From the NCBI GenBank assembly GCA_030042955.1, contig JASHYQ010000087.1:1-6635 (forward strand): a stretch of 6,635 nucleotides of DNA, given 5' to 3'. Below, in pieces: positions 1-5,294 of the stretch; within the stretch, counting starts at the first letter, position 1, and the number at the start of each line of letters is the position of its first letter. Origin of the DNA: Thermoplasmata archaeon (GTDB lineage Archaea > Thermoplasmatota > Thermoplasmata > Lutacidiplasmatales > UBA184). The position numbers and the translations under genes were made by a program. The notes below the pieces were generated by a model, which was not told where the DNA came from, made no database searches, and saw nothing but the letters and a program-made list of their open reading frames with translations.

Positions 1-184
1 CTCGATACGCACCGAAGCTCGCGGCCTACGCGACAGGATGGCGTCGGACCGGGAAAGAGAGACCGCACCGGGGAGGACGGGGCTCGAGCGCTAGGTCGTG
101 ATTCAGCACGCGAGGCTGGGCGCCGGACCACGAACGCTTACAAGGCCCGTAGGTCGACCCGCTGCTTCGGTGCAGGCTAGGGGC
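1..184. other. No gene recognised at left edge
   Basis: The first 184 bases hold no coding region I can defend. The plus-strand frame beginning at base 1 stays open until a TAG at 178-180, so it could be the last 59 codons of a gene entering from the left. Its translation is rich in Arg, Gly, Thr and Asp, has no motif and looks like a chance GC-rich open frame. A plus-strand frame from 98 runs antisense into the AHSA1 gene and is a shadow. No tRNA fold and no clear poly-T terminator for the minus-strand gene ending at 185 was found. There is only a short pyrimidine run on the minus strand near 51-61. Confidence 0.5.
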
Positions 185-652
185 TCAGCGCCCTCGAGCC
201 CCTGCCGTACCCACGAGGATCTCGTCCAGGCGGTCGAGCACATCGGGCCACGCTGCCTCATGCCGTTGTCTCGACGGCTCGTCCGGGAAGCCCGAATGAG
301 TGAGCTCCAGACGCGAACCCTTGCCTTGAGGAGCCAACTTGACCGACACCACCGTCTCCACGCCGGCGGTCGCCGCAGTTACCCACGTCAGCACCACCTT
401 GCGATCGGGAACAAGCTCTAGGAAGCGACCGTAGTGCGCGTGTCGGGCGTCCTCGAACTGGGTCTCGAAGAAGTACGGGGAGCCGACCTCGGGATGCATG
501 GTCACGGTCCCTGGTACCGCGAACCAGCGATCGAACTCCTCGGTCCAGGCTCGATAGAGCGCCGTCGGGGAAGCCGCCATGCTACGGGGGACGCCGAGTC
601 CGAAGGGGCGCTTTGAGAGGTCCGGCATCGGCACCTTGACCACGGCCGGCAT
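185..652 (-). CDS. SRPBCC / AHSA1-domain protein
   Basis: This is a small cytoplasmic protein of the SRPBCC (START/Bet v1-like) superfamily, in the branch named after activator of Hsp90 ATPase homolog 1. Members have a hydrophobic cavity that binds ligands, but the ligand and role here are unknown. Family signatures run in order (155-aa numbering from ATG 652): the lead-in DLSKRPF near residue 11, [14 protein letters not shown] near 32-45, FFET near 61-64, HYGRFLEL near 73-80, LTWVT near 88-92, and LTHSGFPDE near 117-125 followed by a His and an Ala-Trp pair. Almost the whole length is the domain. The start is uncertain. ATG at 652 is chosen, ATG at 628 (preceded by AAGGTG) is equally possible, and a TTG at 682 would add ten basic residues. 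Homologues usually begin only a few residues before the [12 protein letters not shown] stretch, which favours 652 or 628. The gene lies 141 bases downstream of the stop of the repeat protein on the same strand. Confidence 0.87.
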   Translation of the reverse strand: MPAVVKVPMPDLSKRPFGLGVPRSMAASPTALYRAWTEEFDRWFAVPGTVTMHPEVGSPYFFETQFEDARHAHYGRFLELVPDRKVVLTWVTAATAGVETVVSVKLAPQGKGSRLELTHSGFPDEPSRQRHEAAWPDVLDRLDEILVGTAGARGR

Positions 653-656
653 CGGC
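622..656 (-). repeat. 24-base tandem duplication spanning both candidate ATG starts
   Basis: The 11-mer CCGGCATCGGC occurs at 622-632 and again at 646-656, exactly 24 bases apart. On the minus strand each copy carries an ATG (starts at 628 and 652) followed by CCGG, and both encode Met-Pro. The bases between are partly alike (TCAAGG against TCAAAG), which suggests an old in-frame duplication of the start region of the AHSA1 gene. This is why its start cannot be settled from sequence alone. Confidence 0.5.
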
Positions 657-792
657 CGGCTCGAGCGACGAAACCACTTCAAGCTGCCGGCGGTGGTACC
701 ACCTTCGACTGCTCCCGCGTGGTCGTGGCGGGACCCGCAACCCTAGGACGCGTTGCGAGGGATGGCCGGCCCCCGGGCTCGGACGCCCTGCG

Positions 793-2247
793 CTACCCGG
801 TCTTGGTGAAGACCACTGCTACCGACACGGCCGTCGGAACGACGACCTTACGGGGTGAGCTCGAGTGCCTGTAGCCGGGCTCGGACCCGATCTTGTAGGC
901 GTACGTGCCGTTCGTGAGGCTGTCCGTGATGGCCTGGTCCCAGGGCGCGGTCAGCTTCTGACCCTTGACACTGACCGACCAGGTCCCGGAGGTCAATCCG
1001 GTCTGCGTGAACGTCACCTCGTAATGGTAAGCGAAGGTCAGGGTGACCGTCCGACTGTGGACGACGTCGATCGAGCCCGCGGCTCCCTCCACCGTCTTGC
1101 CGACCTTGACCGTGACGGTCTCCCCAGCCCTCAGGGACGGAACGGAGTAGGCATAGTGCCCTGGCGTCAGGTTCCGCAGCGTGATCCCCGTGGTCACGGA
1201 GGAGGCATTTTGACCGTCGATCACGACGGACCATCCCTGACCCGTGCGGAGTCCCTTCTCCGCGAGGGTCAACGAGTACGTCGGCCCCGAGACGAAGGTG
1301 ACGCTCACCACAACGGAGGCACCGTCGATCGTGAGGTTCCCGCTGGGCGCCACGCCGTCGATCCGCCAACCCGAAGGGGCCTGGATGCCGTACTGGTAGG
1401 TGCCGTTCGGTCTTGGAATGCTAAAGACGGTGCCGGCCGGTCCTTCCCATCCTGCGCCACCGTTCCACCAGGTTAGGCCTGCGCCCCAGGACGAGCCCGA
1501 CGGAAGCCCGGTCTCGCTGAAGGAGACCGTGTACGTCGTTTCGAGGGAGAACGTGACGTTCAGGGTCGAGGAGGTGGGAACGGTGACCGAGGCGTTCTCG
1601 GGCGTCTCCGAGTAAAAGACTCCGTAGGGAGGTGAGCTCTGGACGAAACAGGTGTACACCCCAGCAGGTACCTCCAGCAGGATCGTGGTCGACGTCGACT
1701 GACCGTTGTCGTGCGCGCCGATGCTCGAGTCGTTCACCTGAACCTCCCAGTAGGTGCCGTTGGCCAGGCCGCTCTCCACGAACTGGAGCGGGTAGAGCGC
1801 AAGGGAAGTGTACGAGACGTTCACCGTAGCGCCCGAAGCCCCGACGGAGACCGACTGGTTCGAGGCATTGGACGGAACGTAGAGGGTAGACGGGGTCGTC
1901 ACGTTCCAGAGCATGTACTCGTAGGTGCCTGTCGCCACCGTGAACGAGACCGTAGAGGTGTTGGACTGCGAGAACCACGGCCCAGAGCCGTTCCTGGGCT
2001 GCGCCAAGAGAGTTACCGACCAGTTCGTCGCATTGGGCAACCCCGTCTCGACAAACGACAACGTGGCGCCTCCGACGAAGGCGTGGGGGCCAACGATTTC
2101 GTTCGCGTCCGAGGCCGGGGGATTTGCGGAGCTGAGCTTGGGGGTCTGCGAGCTGCCGAGTACGGTGCCGCTCACGGGGACCGCGAGCAGGGAAACGACC
2201 ACTATCGAACCCAGAAGACCGGCGCAACGCCAGGACCGTGGCGTCAT
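793..2247 (-). CDS. Secreted/cell-surface protein with five ETGL-type repeats
   Basis: This is a 484-residue exported protein. Residues 1-30 form a signal peptide: Thr-Pro-Arg-Ser-Trp-Arg, then a hydrophobic core (LLGSIVVVSLLAVPV) and a small-residue region. A Ser/Pro/Ala-rich linker (about 31-60) follows, then five tandem units of about 75-88 residues with predicted beta structure. Each opens with a variant of F-x-E-T-G-L-x-x-G-x-x-W-S-V and contains a later G-T/H-Y-x-Y motif. Such units recur in large surface proteins of Thermoplasmata, but their function is unknown; adhesion or envelope roles are guesses. About 17 N-x-S/T sequons suggest heavy N-glycosylation, densest in the first unit. 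No C-terminal membrane anchor, sorting signal or catalytic domain is visible, and the protein ends right after the fifth unit. The ATG at 2247 is preferred over an in-frame GTG at 2361 because it begins directly at the signal peptide and has a TATA-like box about 27 bases upstream. The GTG would add 38 Arg-rich residues before the signal peptide. Confidence 0.85.
   Translation of the reverse strand: MTPRSWRCAGLLGSIVVVSLLAVPVSGTVLGSSQTPKLSSANPPASDANEIVGPHAFVGGATLSFVETGLPNATNWSVTLLAQPRNGSGPWFSQSNTSTVSFTVATGTYEYMLWNVTTPSTLYVPSNASNQSVSVGASGATVNVSYTSLALYPLQFVESGLANGTYWEVQVNDSSIGAHDNGQSTSTTILLEVPAGVYTCFVQSSPPYGVFYSETPENASVTVPTSSTLNVTFSLETTYTVSFSETGLPSGSSWGAGLTWWNGGAGWEGPAGTVFSIPRPNGTYQYGIQAPSGWRIDGVAPSGNLTIDGASVVVSVTFVSGPTYSLTLAEKGLRTGQGWSVVIDGQNASSVTTGITLRNLTPGHYAYSVPSLRAGETVTVKVGKTVEGAAGSIDVVHSRTVTLTFAYHYEVTFTQTGLTSGTWSVSVKGQKLTAPWDQAITDSLTNGTYAYKIGSEPGYRHSSSPRKVVVPTAVSVAVVFTKTG
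802..2064 (-). repeat. Five tandem ETGL beta-repeat units in the secreted protein
   Basis: The units, read on the minus strand, are approximately 2064-1804, 1800-1540, 1539-1288, 1284-1027 and 1026-802. Their opening motifs are FVETGLPNATNWSV, FVESGLANGTYWEV, FSETGLPSGSSWGA, LAEKGLRTGQGWSV and FTQTGLTSGTWSV. The Gly-Leu and Trp positions are invariant and the rest has diverged, so this is an old protein-level duplication rather than a recent DNA duplication. Unit 2 has the only cysteine of the repeat region. The last unit is the shortest. Confidence 0.85.
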
Positions 2248-2271
2248 GCTCGGCCGTAAGCTCCGCCCGCA

Positions 2272-2277
2272 GAATAG
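2272..2277 (-). promoter_or_regulatory. Putative TATA box of the repeat-protein gene
   Basis: On the minus strand the sequence is CTATTC within AGACTATTCTGC, centred about 27.5 bases before the ATG at 2247. In archaea the TATA box lies about 26-27 bases before the transcription start, so transcription would begin at or next to the ATG, giving a leaderless mRNA. The surroundings are strongly GC-rich, so the A/T-rich box stands out, but the match to a full archaeal TATA box is partial. Confidence 0.4.
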
Positions 2278-2576
2278 TCTGGCGGGGAACGGTCGAAGCC
2301 GACCCTGAGGACCACGCCCGGGAGGAGACCTCGAGCTCCTCCCCGCGCAACGGCACGCCACGGAAGTTCGAGACGTAGGGGTTCGGGAAGACGCGCAAGG
2401 TCGCCCTGGGTCGGTCGGTCGTCACGCGAAGGCTGTTGCCGACGAGGGTCGCCCGGCCGAGGGAGGAGCCCGGTGCTCAACTGGGTTGGTCCTTGAGAGG
2501 TGGTAGAGCCCGGAGATCGACCCTGGGTCGAGGGCTGCTGCGGGGTTGATGCGGAAGGCCATGACGCGGGCCGCGC

Positions 2577-2580
2577 TAAA
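2577..2580 (+). promoter_or_regulatory. Possible weak TATA element of the GNAT gene
   Basis: The short A/T run TAAA in GCGCTAAAGCCC is centred 26.5 bases before the ATG at 2605. The spacing matches the A/T boxes before the repeat-protein, cyclase-like and YciI genes. The box is only four bases long, so on its own the evidence is weak. It would fit a leaderless transcript and explain why no Shine-Dalgarno sequence precedes this ATG. Confidence 0.28.
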
Positions 2581-2604
2581 GCCCTGACCAACCTTCCCGG
2601 CGCG

Positions 2605-3096
2605 ATGTGGGTCACACGGATAGGGCGTGGAGGAGTGACCAAGCTCCTGCGTGCCAGCTCTCTGTTCGACGTGCGACCCTCAGTACGAGCCGCCCGGTCC
2701 TACCTGTCCAATCCGGACAACGTGTTCTTCTTGGCCACCGAGAACGGCCTCCCGCTCGGGTTCCTTCGCGGGACAGCCCTCCAGCAGGTTCGTTCGGAGC
2801 GCCTGCAGATGTTCCTGTACGAGATCGGGGTGGCGACCGGCCATCGACGCCGGGGCGTGGGACGCGCCCTGATCGGCGCGTTGCTGTCCTATTGCCGCTC
2901 GCGGAGCTTCCAGGAGGTCTTTGTTCTAACGGATCCGGCGAACGCTGCTGCTGTGCGGCTCTACCGATCGACGGGCGCGAGACCAGAGACCCCTGCCGAT
3001 CGGATGTTCGTCTACCGGCTCGCGCTTCCCCGGGTCCGTAGGCCCAGCTTCCCGAGGCGTTCGAAGAGTCGGGGCCCCCGAAGTCGGGCACGCTAG
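2605..3096 (+). CDS. GNAT-family N-acetyltransferase, AAC(3)-I-like
   Basis: This is a 163-residue acetyl-CoA-dependent acetyltransferase that would act in the cytoplasm; its substrate is unknown. The acetyl-CoA pyrophosphate loop, motif A, is clear at about residues 81-88 (R-R-R-G-V-G-R-A), preceded by the beta strand MFLYEIGVA (68-76). Further on are a VFVLTDPANAAAVRLY strand-helix (about 105-120) with the usual late Ala-x-x-L-Tyr, then Gly-Ala-Arg and the closing strand MFVYRL. The early LFD...YLSNPD...FLAT...PLGFLRG layout resembles the AAC(3)-I branch named for aminoglycoside 3-N-acetyltransferases, but most archaeal members have no tested role and drug resistance should not be assumed. 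Beyond the fold is a tail of about 24 residues with about ten arginines. ATG 2605 is chosen because the GNAT fold begins there and a TATA-like run lies 26 bases upstream. An in-frame GTG at 2500 would add 35 residues without motif. The gene converges with the cyclase-like gene across a 46-base gap. Confidence 0.82.
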   Translation: MWVTRIGRGGVTKLLRASSLFDVRPSVRAARSYLSNPDNVFFLATENGLPLGFLRGTALQQVRSERLQMFLYEIGVATGHRRRGVGRALIGALLSYCRSRSFQEVFVLTDPANAAAVRLYRSTGARPETPADRMFVYRLALPRVRRPSFPRRSKSRGPRSRAR

Positions 3097-3142
3097 GGGG
3101 TCCAGGGGATGGGCTCTGGGCGAAGAGCGTTACCTGCCGCGT

Positions 3143-4123
3143 TCAGCTGGCGGTCTCCACCCGTTTCAGGACTCGAAGCGCCCGGAGCGTGATCATCTTG
3201 CTGGGCTGGCCTGCTGCCTCAAAGGTGAGCGGCGTCGGACGCTTGTCAGGATGTTCTGCGAACCAACGCGCCCCCTCGTCATCCGGGTCCGTCTGGACCG
3301 CGTCCAGGTTCCATCTTCCGTCCTTTCGTCGCTTGGAACGCAGCAGCTCGAGCGCGTAGCCGAGCCGCGGATCCTTGCCGTAGCCGAGCTCGGTCAGGCA
3401 GTCGAGGCCTACGAGGAGGTCGTAGTAGTAGTGGGTCGGCCAGTGGAAGCGATACCATGGCTCGTACCGGTCACCCTGGAGGTGCAGCTCGCGCTCGAGG
3501 AAGTACCCGGCGCTCCGCTCCACACATGCCTCCATCGCCGGCGTCCACTTCGAGCGAGGGTAGGCCGCGAACGCACCCAGGCCTTCCCAGGCGTCCAGCG
3601 TCCGACTCGGTGCCGGGGTGTCCCTGTTCCAACGGCAGGTCCACCCCCCCTTGGGATGAGCGGTCCGGACGAGGAAGTCGAGGGTCTTGCGGACCCGCGG
3701 ATCCTCCGCGAAGCCCATGCGGAGCAGGGCCCGTGCCATGTTGGCGGTGAAGCAGTGGTGCCCTTTCCCTTGCCCGAGCCCTCCCACCCCACCTCCGACG
3801 AGAGGGGATTTTGTCATCCAGTACTCGCACGACTCCCCGACCTGCGGGATCTCCCGCGTGGCGCCGAGGTCGGCGAGCGCGAGCATGCTCCAATGGGTAC
3901 CCAGAAAGCGTGGCTCCATCCGGCCGCCGTCGCGCACCCACCAGCCTCCCGGGTCCCGGCGCGAAAGGATCTCCGCTGCCCACCCCGCGGATCGGATTCG
4001 GGTCTTGGCCTCCCGGACCTCGGTATCGGACTCGCGCTTTCCCAGCAGTTGCGTGAGCGTCAGGTACCGGATCGAGGGTTCTCTTGGTTCGAGCAGCCAA
4101 CCTAGGACCCTGTCGGTAGGCAC
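3143..4123 (-). CDS. Squalene-cyclase-like / prenyltransferase-type alpha-alpha toroid protein
   Basis: This 326-residue protein is made of helical repeats of the terpenoid cyclase/protein prenyltransferase alpha-alpha toroid fold. Several QW-like ends are visible: Asp-Pro-Gly-Gly-Trp-Trp near 57-62, Pro-Lys-Gly-Gly-Trp-Thr-Cys near 157-163, and Lys-Asp-Gly-Arg-Trp near 267-271. The N-terminal WLLEPREPSIRYLTLTQLLG and the CFTANMARALLRMGF segment (124-138) followed by DPRV match a widespread group often auto-annotated as 'prenyltransferase/squalene oxidase repeat' or 'terpene cyclase/mutase'. It is about half the length of a true squalene-hopene cyclase and lacks a DxDDTA motif in the expected setting, so cyclase activity should not be claimed. 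It has no signal peptide or membrane span. The GTG start at 4123 is supported by the homologous N-terminus and by CTATAG 25 bases upstream. The gene is divergent from the HAD gene. Its biological role is unknown. Confidence 0.8.
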   Translation of the reverse strand: MPTDRVLGWLLEPREPSIRYLTLTQLLGKRESDTEVREAKTRIRSAGWAAEILSRRDPGGWWVRDGGRMEPRFLGTHWSMLALADLGATREIPQVGESCEYWMTKSPLVGGGVGGLGQGKGHHCFTANMARALLRMGFAEDPRVRKTLDFLVRTAHPKGGWTCRWNRDTPAPSRTLDAWEGLGAFAAYPRSKWTPAMEACVERSAGYFLERELHLQGDRYEPWYRFHWPTHYYYDLLVGLDCLTELGYGKDPRLGYALELLRSKRRKDGRWNLDAVQTDPDDEGARWFAEHPDKRPTPLTFEAAGQPSKMITLRALRVLKRVETAS

Positions 4124-4145
4124 GGTCGCGAGAGCGCCGTCTGGC

Positions 4146-4151
4146 CTATAG
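4146..4151 (-). promoter_or_regulatory. Putative TATA box of the cyclase-like gene
   Basis: CTATAG, itself a six-base palindrome, is centred 25.5 bases before the GTG start at 4123. It is the only TATA-like motif in the surrounding GC-rich 4124-4200 stretch. The spacing is that of an archaeal TATA box to a transcript starting at or beside the start codon. No Shine-Dalgarno sequence precedes the GTG, which agrees with leaderless initiation. Confidence 0.45.
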
Positions 4152-4285
4152 CATCGGGGGCCCTCAACGCGTCGGAGGCCGAGGTCCCTCTACCCCAGGG
4201 AGAGCGAGGAGGACCTCCGCTTTACCCCACTCAGGTTGGACCGGCGCTAGTTACGAATGGGGAGAAGGATGCTCTCAGGACTGTA

Positions 4286-4297
4286 GCGGGAACCCGC
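4286..4297 (+). promoter_or_regulatory. Dyad immediately before the HAD start codon
   Basis: GCGGG-AA-CCCGC ends one base before the ATG at 4299. It is a five-base inverted repeat around two bases and could be an operator, or a small hairpin that blocks the start. Repeats this short are common by chance in GC-rich DNA, so this is only a candidate. No good TATA box is seen at the leaderless distance from this ATG. The nearest A/T-rich stretch is TAGTTACGAAT near 4249-4258. Confidence 0.2.
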
Positions 4298-4298
4298 C

Positions 4299-5012
4299 AT
4301 GAACGGTCGACCCGTCTTCTTCGACTTTGGGGGAACACTATGCGAATCCCGGGCCGACATCCTCCCGGTGTTCGAGGCCGCTGCGAAGCGTGCGAAGGCC
4401 GACCTGCCGTTGGAGGCTTACCTGCGGGCCAACGAGGAGTGCTGGAACGAGCTCTGGCCCCAAGCCCCAGCGCTGGTGGGCAGGATCCCGTCGTTCGCCG
4501 ACAGAGTGCATGAGATGGCGCTCCGGAGGATCGGATTCCGTGGGCCTGTCGATGCGCTGGTCCGATACATCCGGGAGGAAGCGACGTCCCCTCGCTGGCA
4601 CCGGCCGTATCCTGAAACGACGGCGGTCCTGACCGAACTCCGGGCACGAGGAGTGCCCGTCCACATCATCTCGGGGAACGTCGACTACCTGCCGATCACC
4701 CTGGCGAACCTCGGTTGGTCCGACCTCTTCGAGTCGGTGACGTTCACCCAGGAGGTCGGGGTGCAGAAACCCGATCCTCGAGTCTTCCGGTTCGCCCTCG
4801 ACCGCGTGCATCAGCAGCCGACCGGTGCTGTCTTCGTTGGCGATTCCTGGGAGGCCGATTATCTAGGCGCCACGAGGGTCGGCATGACCGCGGTGTGGCT
4901 GAACCGAACGGGAGGGTCCGCTCCTAGTCCATGTCGGCAGATCTCGACGCTCCTCGAGGTACCGCCTCTGCTCTCCAGCTTAGATTCACACGAACAGCAT
5001 CCTCCCCGGTAG
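4299..5012 (+). CDS. HAD-superfamily hydrolase
   Basis: This 237-residue soluble protein has the haloacid dehalogenase fold; most relatives are phosphatases acting on small phosphorylated metabolites. All four HAD motifs are present. Motif I is FFDFGGTL with nucleophile Asp9. Motif II is HIISGN with Ser125. Motif III is the Lys157 of GVQKPDP. Motif IV is GDSWEAD with Asp182 and Asp187. A helical cap (about 20-100) sits between motifs I and II, the C1 arrangement. The usual second aspartate of motif I (DxDGT), which acts as acid/base, is Gly11 here (DxGGT). This variant occurs in some HAD proteins, so activity may be altered or rely on another residue. The substrate cannot be told. The last 30 or so residues are irregular, Ser/Pro/His-rich and outside the fold. 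They overlap the possible flavoprotein remnant on the other strand, so the end of the gene may have been rearranged. Confidence 0.88.
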   Translation: MNGRPVFFDFGGTLCESRADILPVFEAAAKRAKADLPLEAYLRANEECWNELWPQAPALVGRIPSFADRVHEMALRRIGFRGPVDALVRYIREEATSPRWHRPYPETTAVLTELRARGVPVHIISGNVDYLPITLANLGWSDLFESVTFTQEVGVQKPDPRVFRFALDRVHQQPTGAVFVGDSWEADYLGATRVGMTAVWLNRTGGSAPSPCRQISTLLEVPPLLSSLDSHEQHPPR

Positions 5013-5245
5013 GCGTCGGGTACTCGGGCCGCGAACGGCAGGGGCTCCGGGCACAACCCTGCTTGCACCTCATCGCGGGGCAGGGGAAAGGAGGTCCTCT
5101 CCGGGCCCGCTGTGGGCGCCCCTTTAGATACCGCGTCGGCAATGATCGGTCGGCCGACGGCCAGGAGGTCCACGGGGAGATGGCAGCTGATGTTCTCGCC
5201 AGTTCGTCGTGGACCGGCTGATCAGCTGACGTTTCCGGCGTCTGG
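4999..5245 (-). pseudogene. Decayed C-terminal fragment of an old yellow enzyme-type NADH:flavin oxidoreductase
   Basis: Read on the minus strand, the gap before the RIO gene holds pieces of one protein in different frames. Bases 5170-5135 encode DLLAVGRPIIAD, close to the D-L/F-V-A-x-G-R-x-L/I-A-D segment near the FMN phosphate site of old yellow enzyme and 2,4-dienoyl-CoA reductase proteins. Skipping one base (5134) gives RYLKGRPQRARR and then PCPAMRCKQGCAR (to about 5047), which resembles the K-x-x-G-R...R-P-C-I-x-C-N-Q-G-C stretch that follows in that family, at similar spacing. Upstream, 5241-5191 in this second frame gives TPETSADQPVHDELART, compatible with the preceding helix, and RPEYPTPTGED to 4999 could match the C-x-x-N-P-x-x-G-x-E end. 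The main TIM barrel is absent, since the RIO gene starts at 5295. Some of these frames could be chance GC-rich reading; the first two segments are the strongest. Confidence 0.42.
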
Positions 5246-5270
5246 CGGTCGCATCCTCCTCCTCTGAGCC

Positions 5271-5288
5271 TCCCGGCACGGGCCGGGA
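5271..5288 (+). promoter_or_regulatory. Hairpin just upstream of the RIO kinase start
   Basis: TCCCGGC (5271-5277) and GCCGGGA (5282-5288) form a perfect seven-base stem with the four-base loop ACGG, ending six bases before the ATG at 5295. If transcribed it would cover the GGGA that could serve as ribosome-binding sequence. It may equally be a chance GC-rich inverted repeat. No TATA-like box is seen at 25-28 bases before this ATG, so this gene probably has a leader or reads through from upstream. Confidence 0.25.
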
Positions 5289-5294
5289 ACACCG

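Larger units (their letters stand above)
2248..2604. other. Divergent intergenic spacer
   Basis: This 357-base spacer lies between the start of the secreted protein (minus) and the GNAT gene (plus) and should carry both promoters. It also contains nested inverted repeats between 2484 and 2593. GGTTGGTC (2484-2491) pairs with GACCAACC (2586-2593), and inside it TCGACCC (2517-2523) pairs with GGGTCGA (2525-2531), extended by AGCCC (2507-2511) with GGGCT (2532-2536). A minus-strand frame from about 2476 down to 2290 is open, with third positions almost all G or C, and may be a gene remnant. No complete gene, tRNA or mobile element is seen. Confidence 0.5.

Noticed and set aside
692..703. GGTGGTACCACC palindrome upstream of the AHSA1 gene
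   Set aside because: A 12-base perfect palindrome is expected about once or twice by chance in a window of this size. There is no second copy to suggest an operator.
799..814. GGTCTT-GGTG-AAGACC hairpin at the end of the repeat-protein gene as a terminator
   Set aside because: It lies within the last codons, no poly-T follows on the minus strand, and archaeal termination does not rely on such hairpins.
1421..2425. Long minus-strand open frame (334 codons) overlapping the repeat protein
   Set aside because: Over 1421-2247 it is an Arg-rich out-of-frame reading of the ETGL repeats, which are clearly coded in another frame. Only its upstream part was kept as a possible remnant.
2545..2588. Box C/D sRNA (TGATG and CTGA motifs about 40 bases apart)
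   Set aside because: The C box is incomplete and there is no convincing D'/C' pair between them. Such short motifs occur by chance.
2484..2593. tRNA-like segment (GGTGGTAGAGC resembles a D-arm, closed by a GGTTGGT/ACCAACC stem)
   Set aside because: No T-arm with a TTCRA-type loop sits next to the 3' strand of the closing stem, and no proper five-base anticodon stem can be formed, so it does not fold as a tRNA.
3275..3292. Class II terpene cyclase DxDD motif in the cyclase-like protein (DPDDEG)
   Set aside because: It lies near the C-terminus in a loop, lacks the following Thr-Ala and is not in the domain position where squalene-hopene cyclases carry it.
3251..4105. Long plus-strand open frame (284 codons) opposite the cyclase-like gene
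   Set aside because: It is antisense to a clear protein family member, has no motif, and is the usual shadow frame of GC-rich coding DNA.
5184..5239. Imperfect direct repeat CAGCTGATGTTC / CAGCTGACGTTT, 39 bases apart
   Set aside because: It is short, imperfect, found only twice, and falls in the region better explained as a decayed flavoprotein gene.
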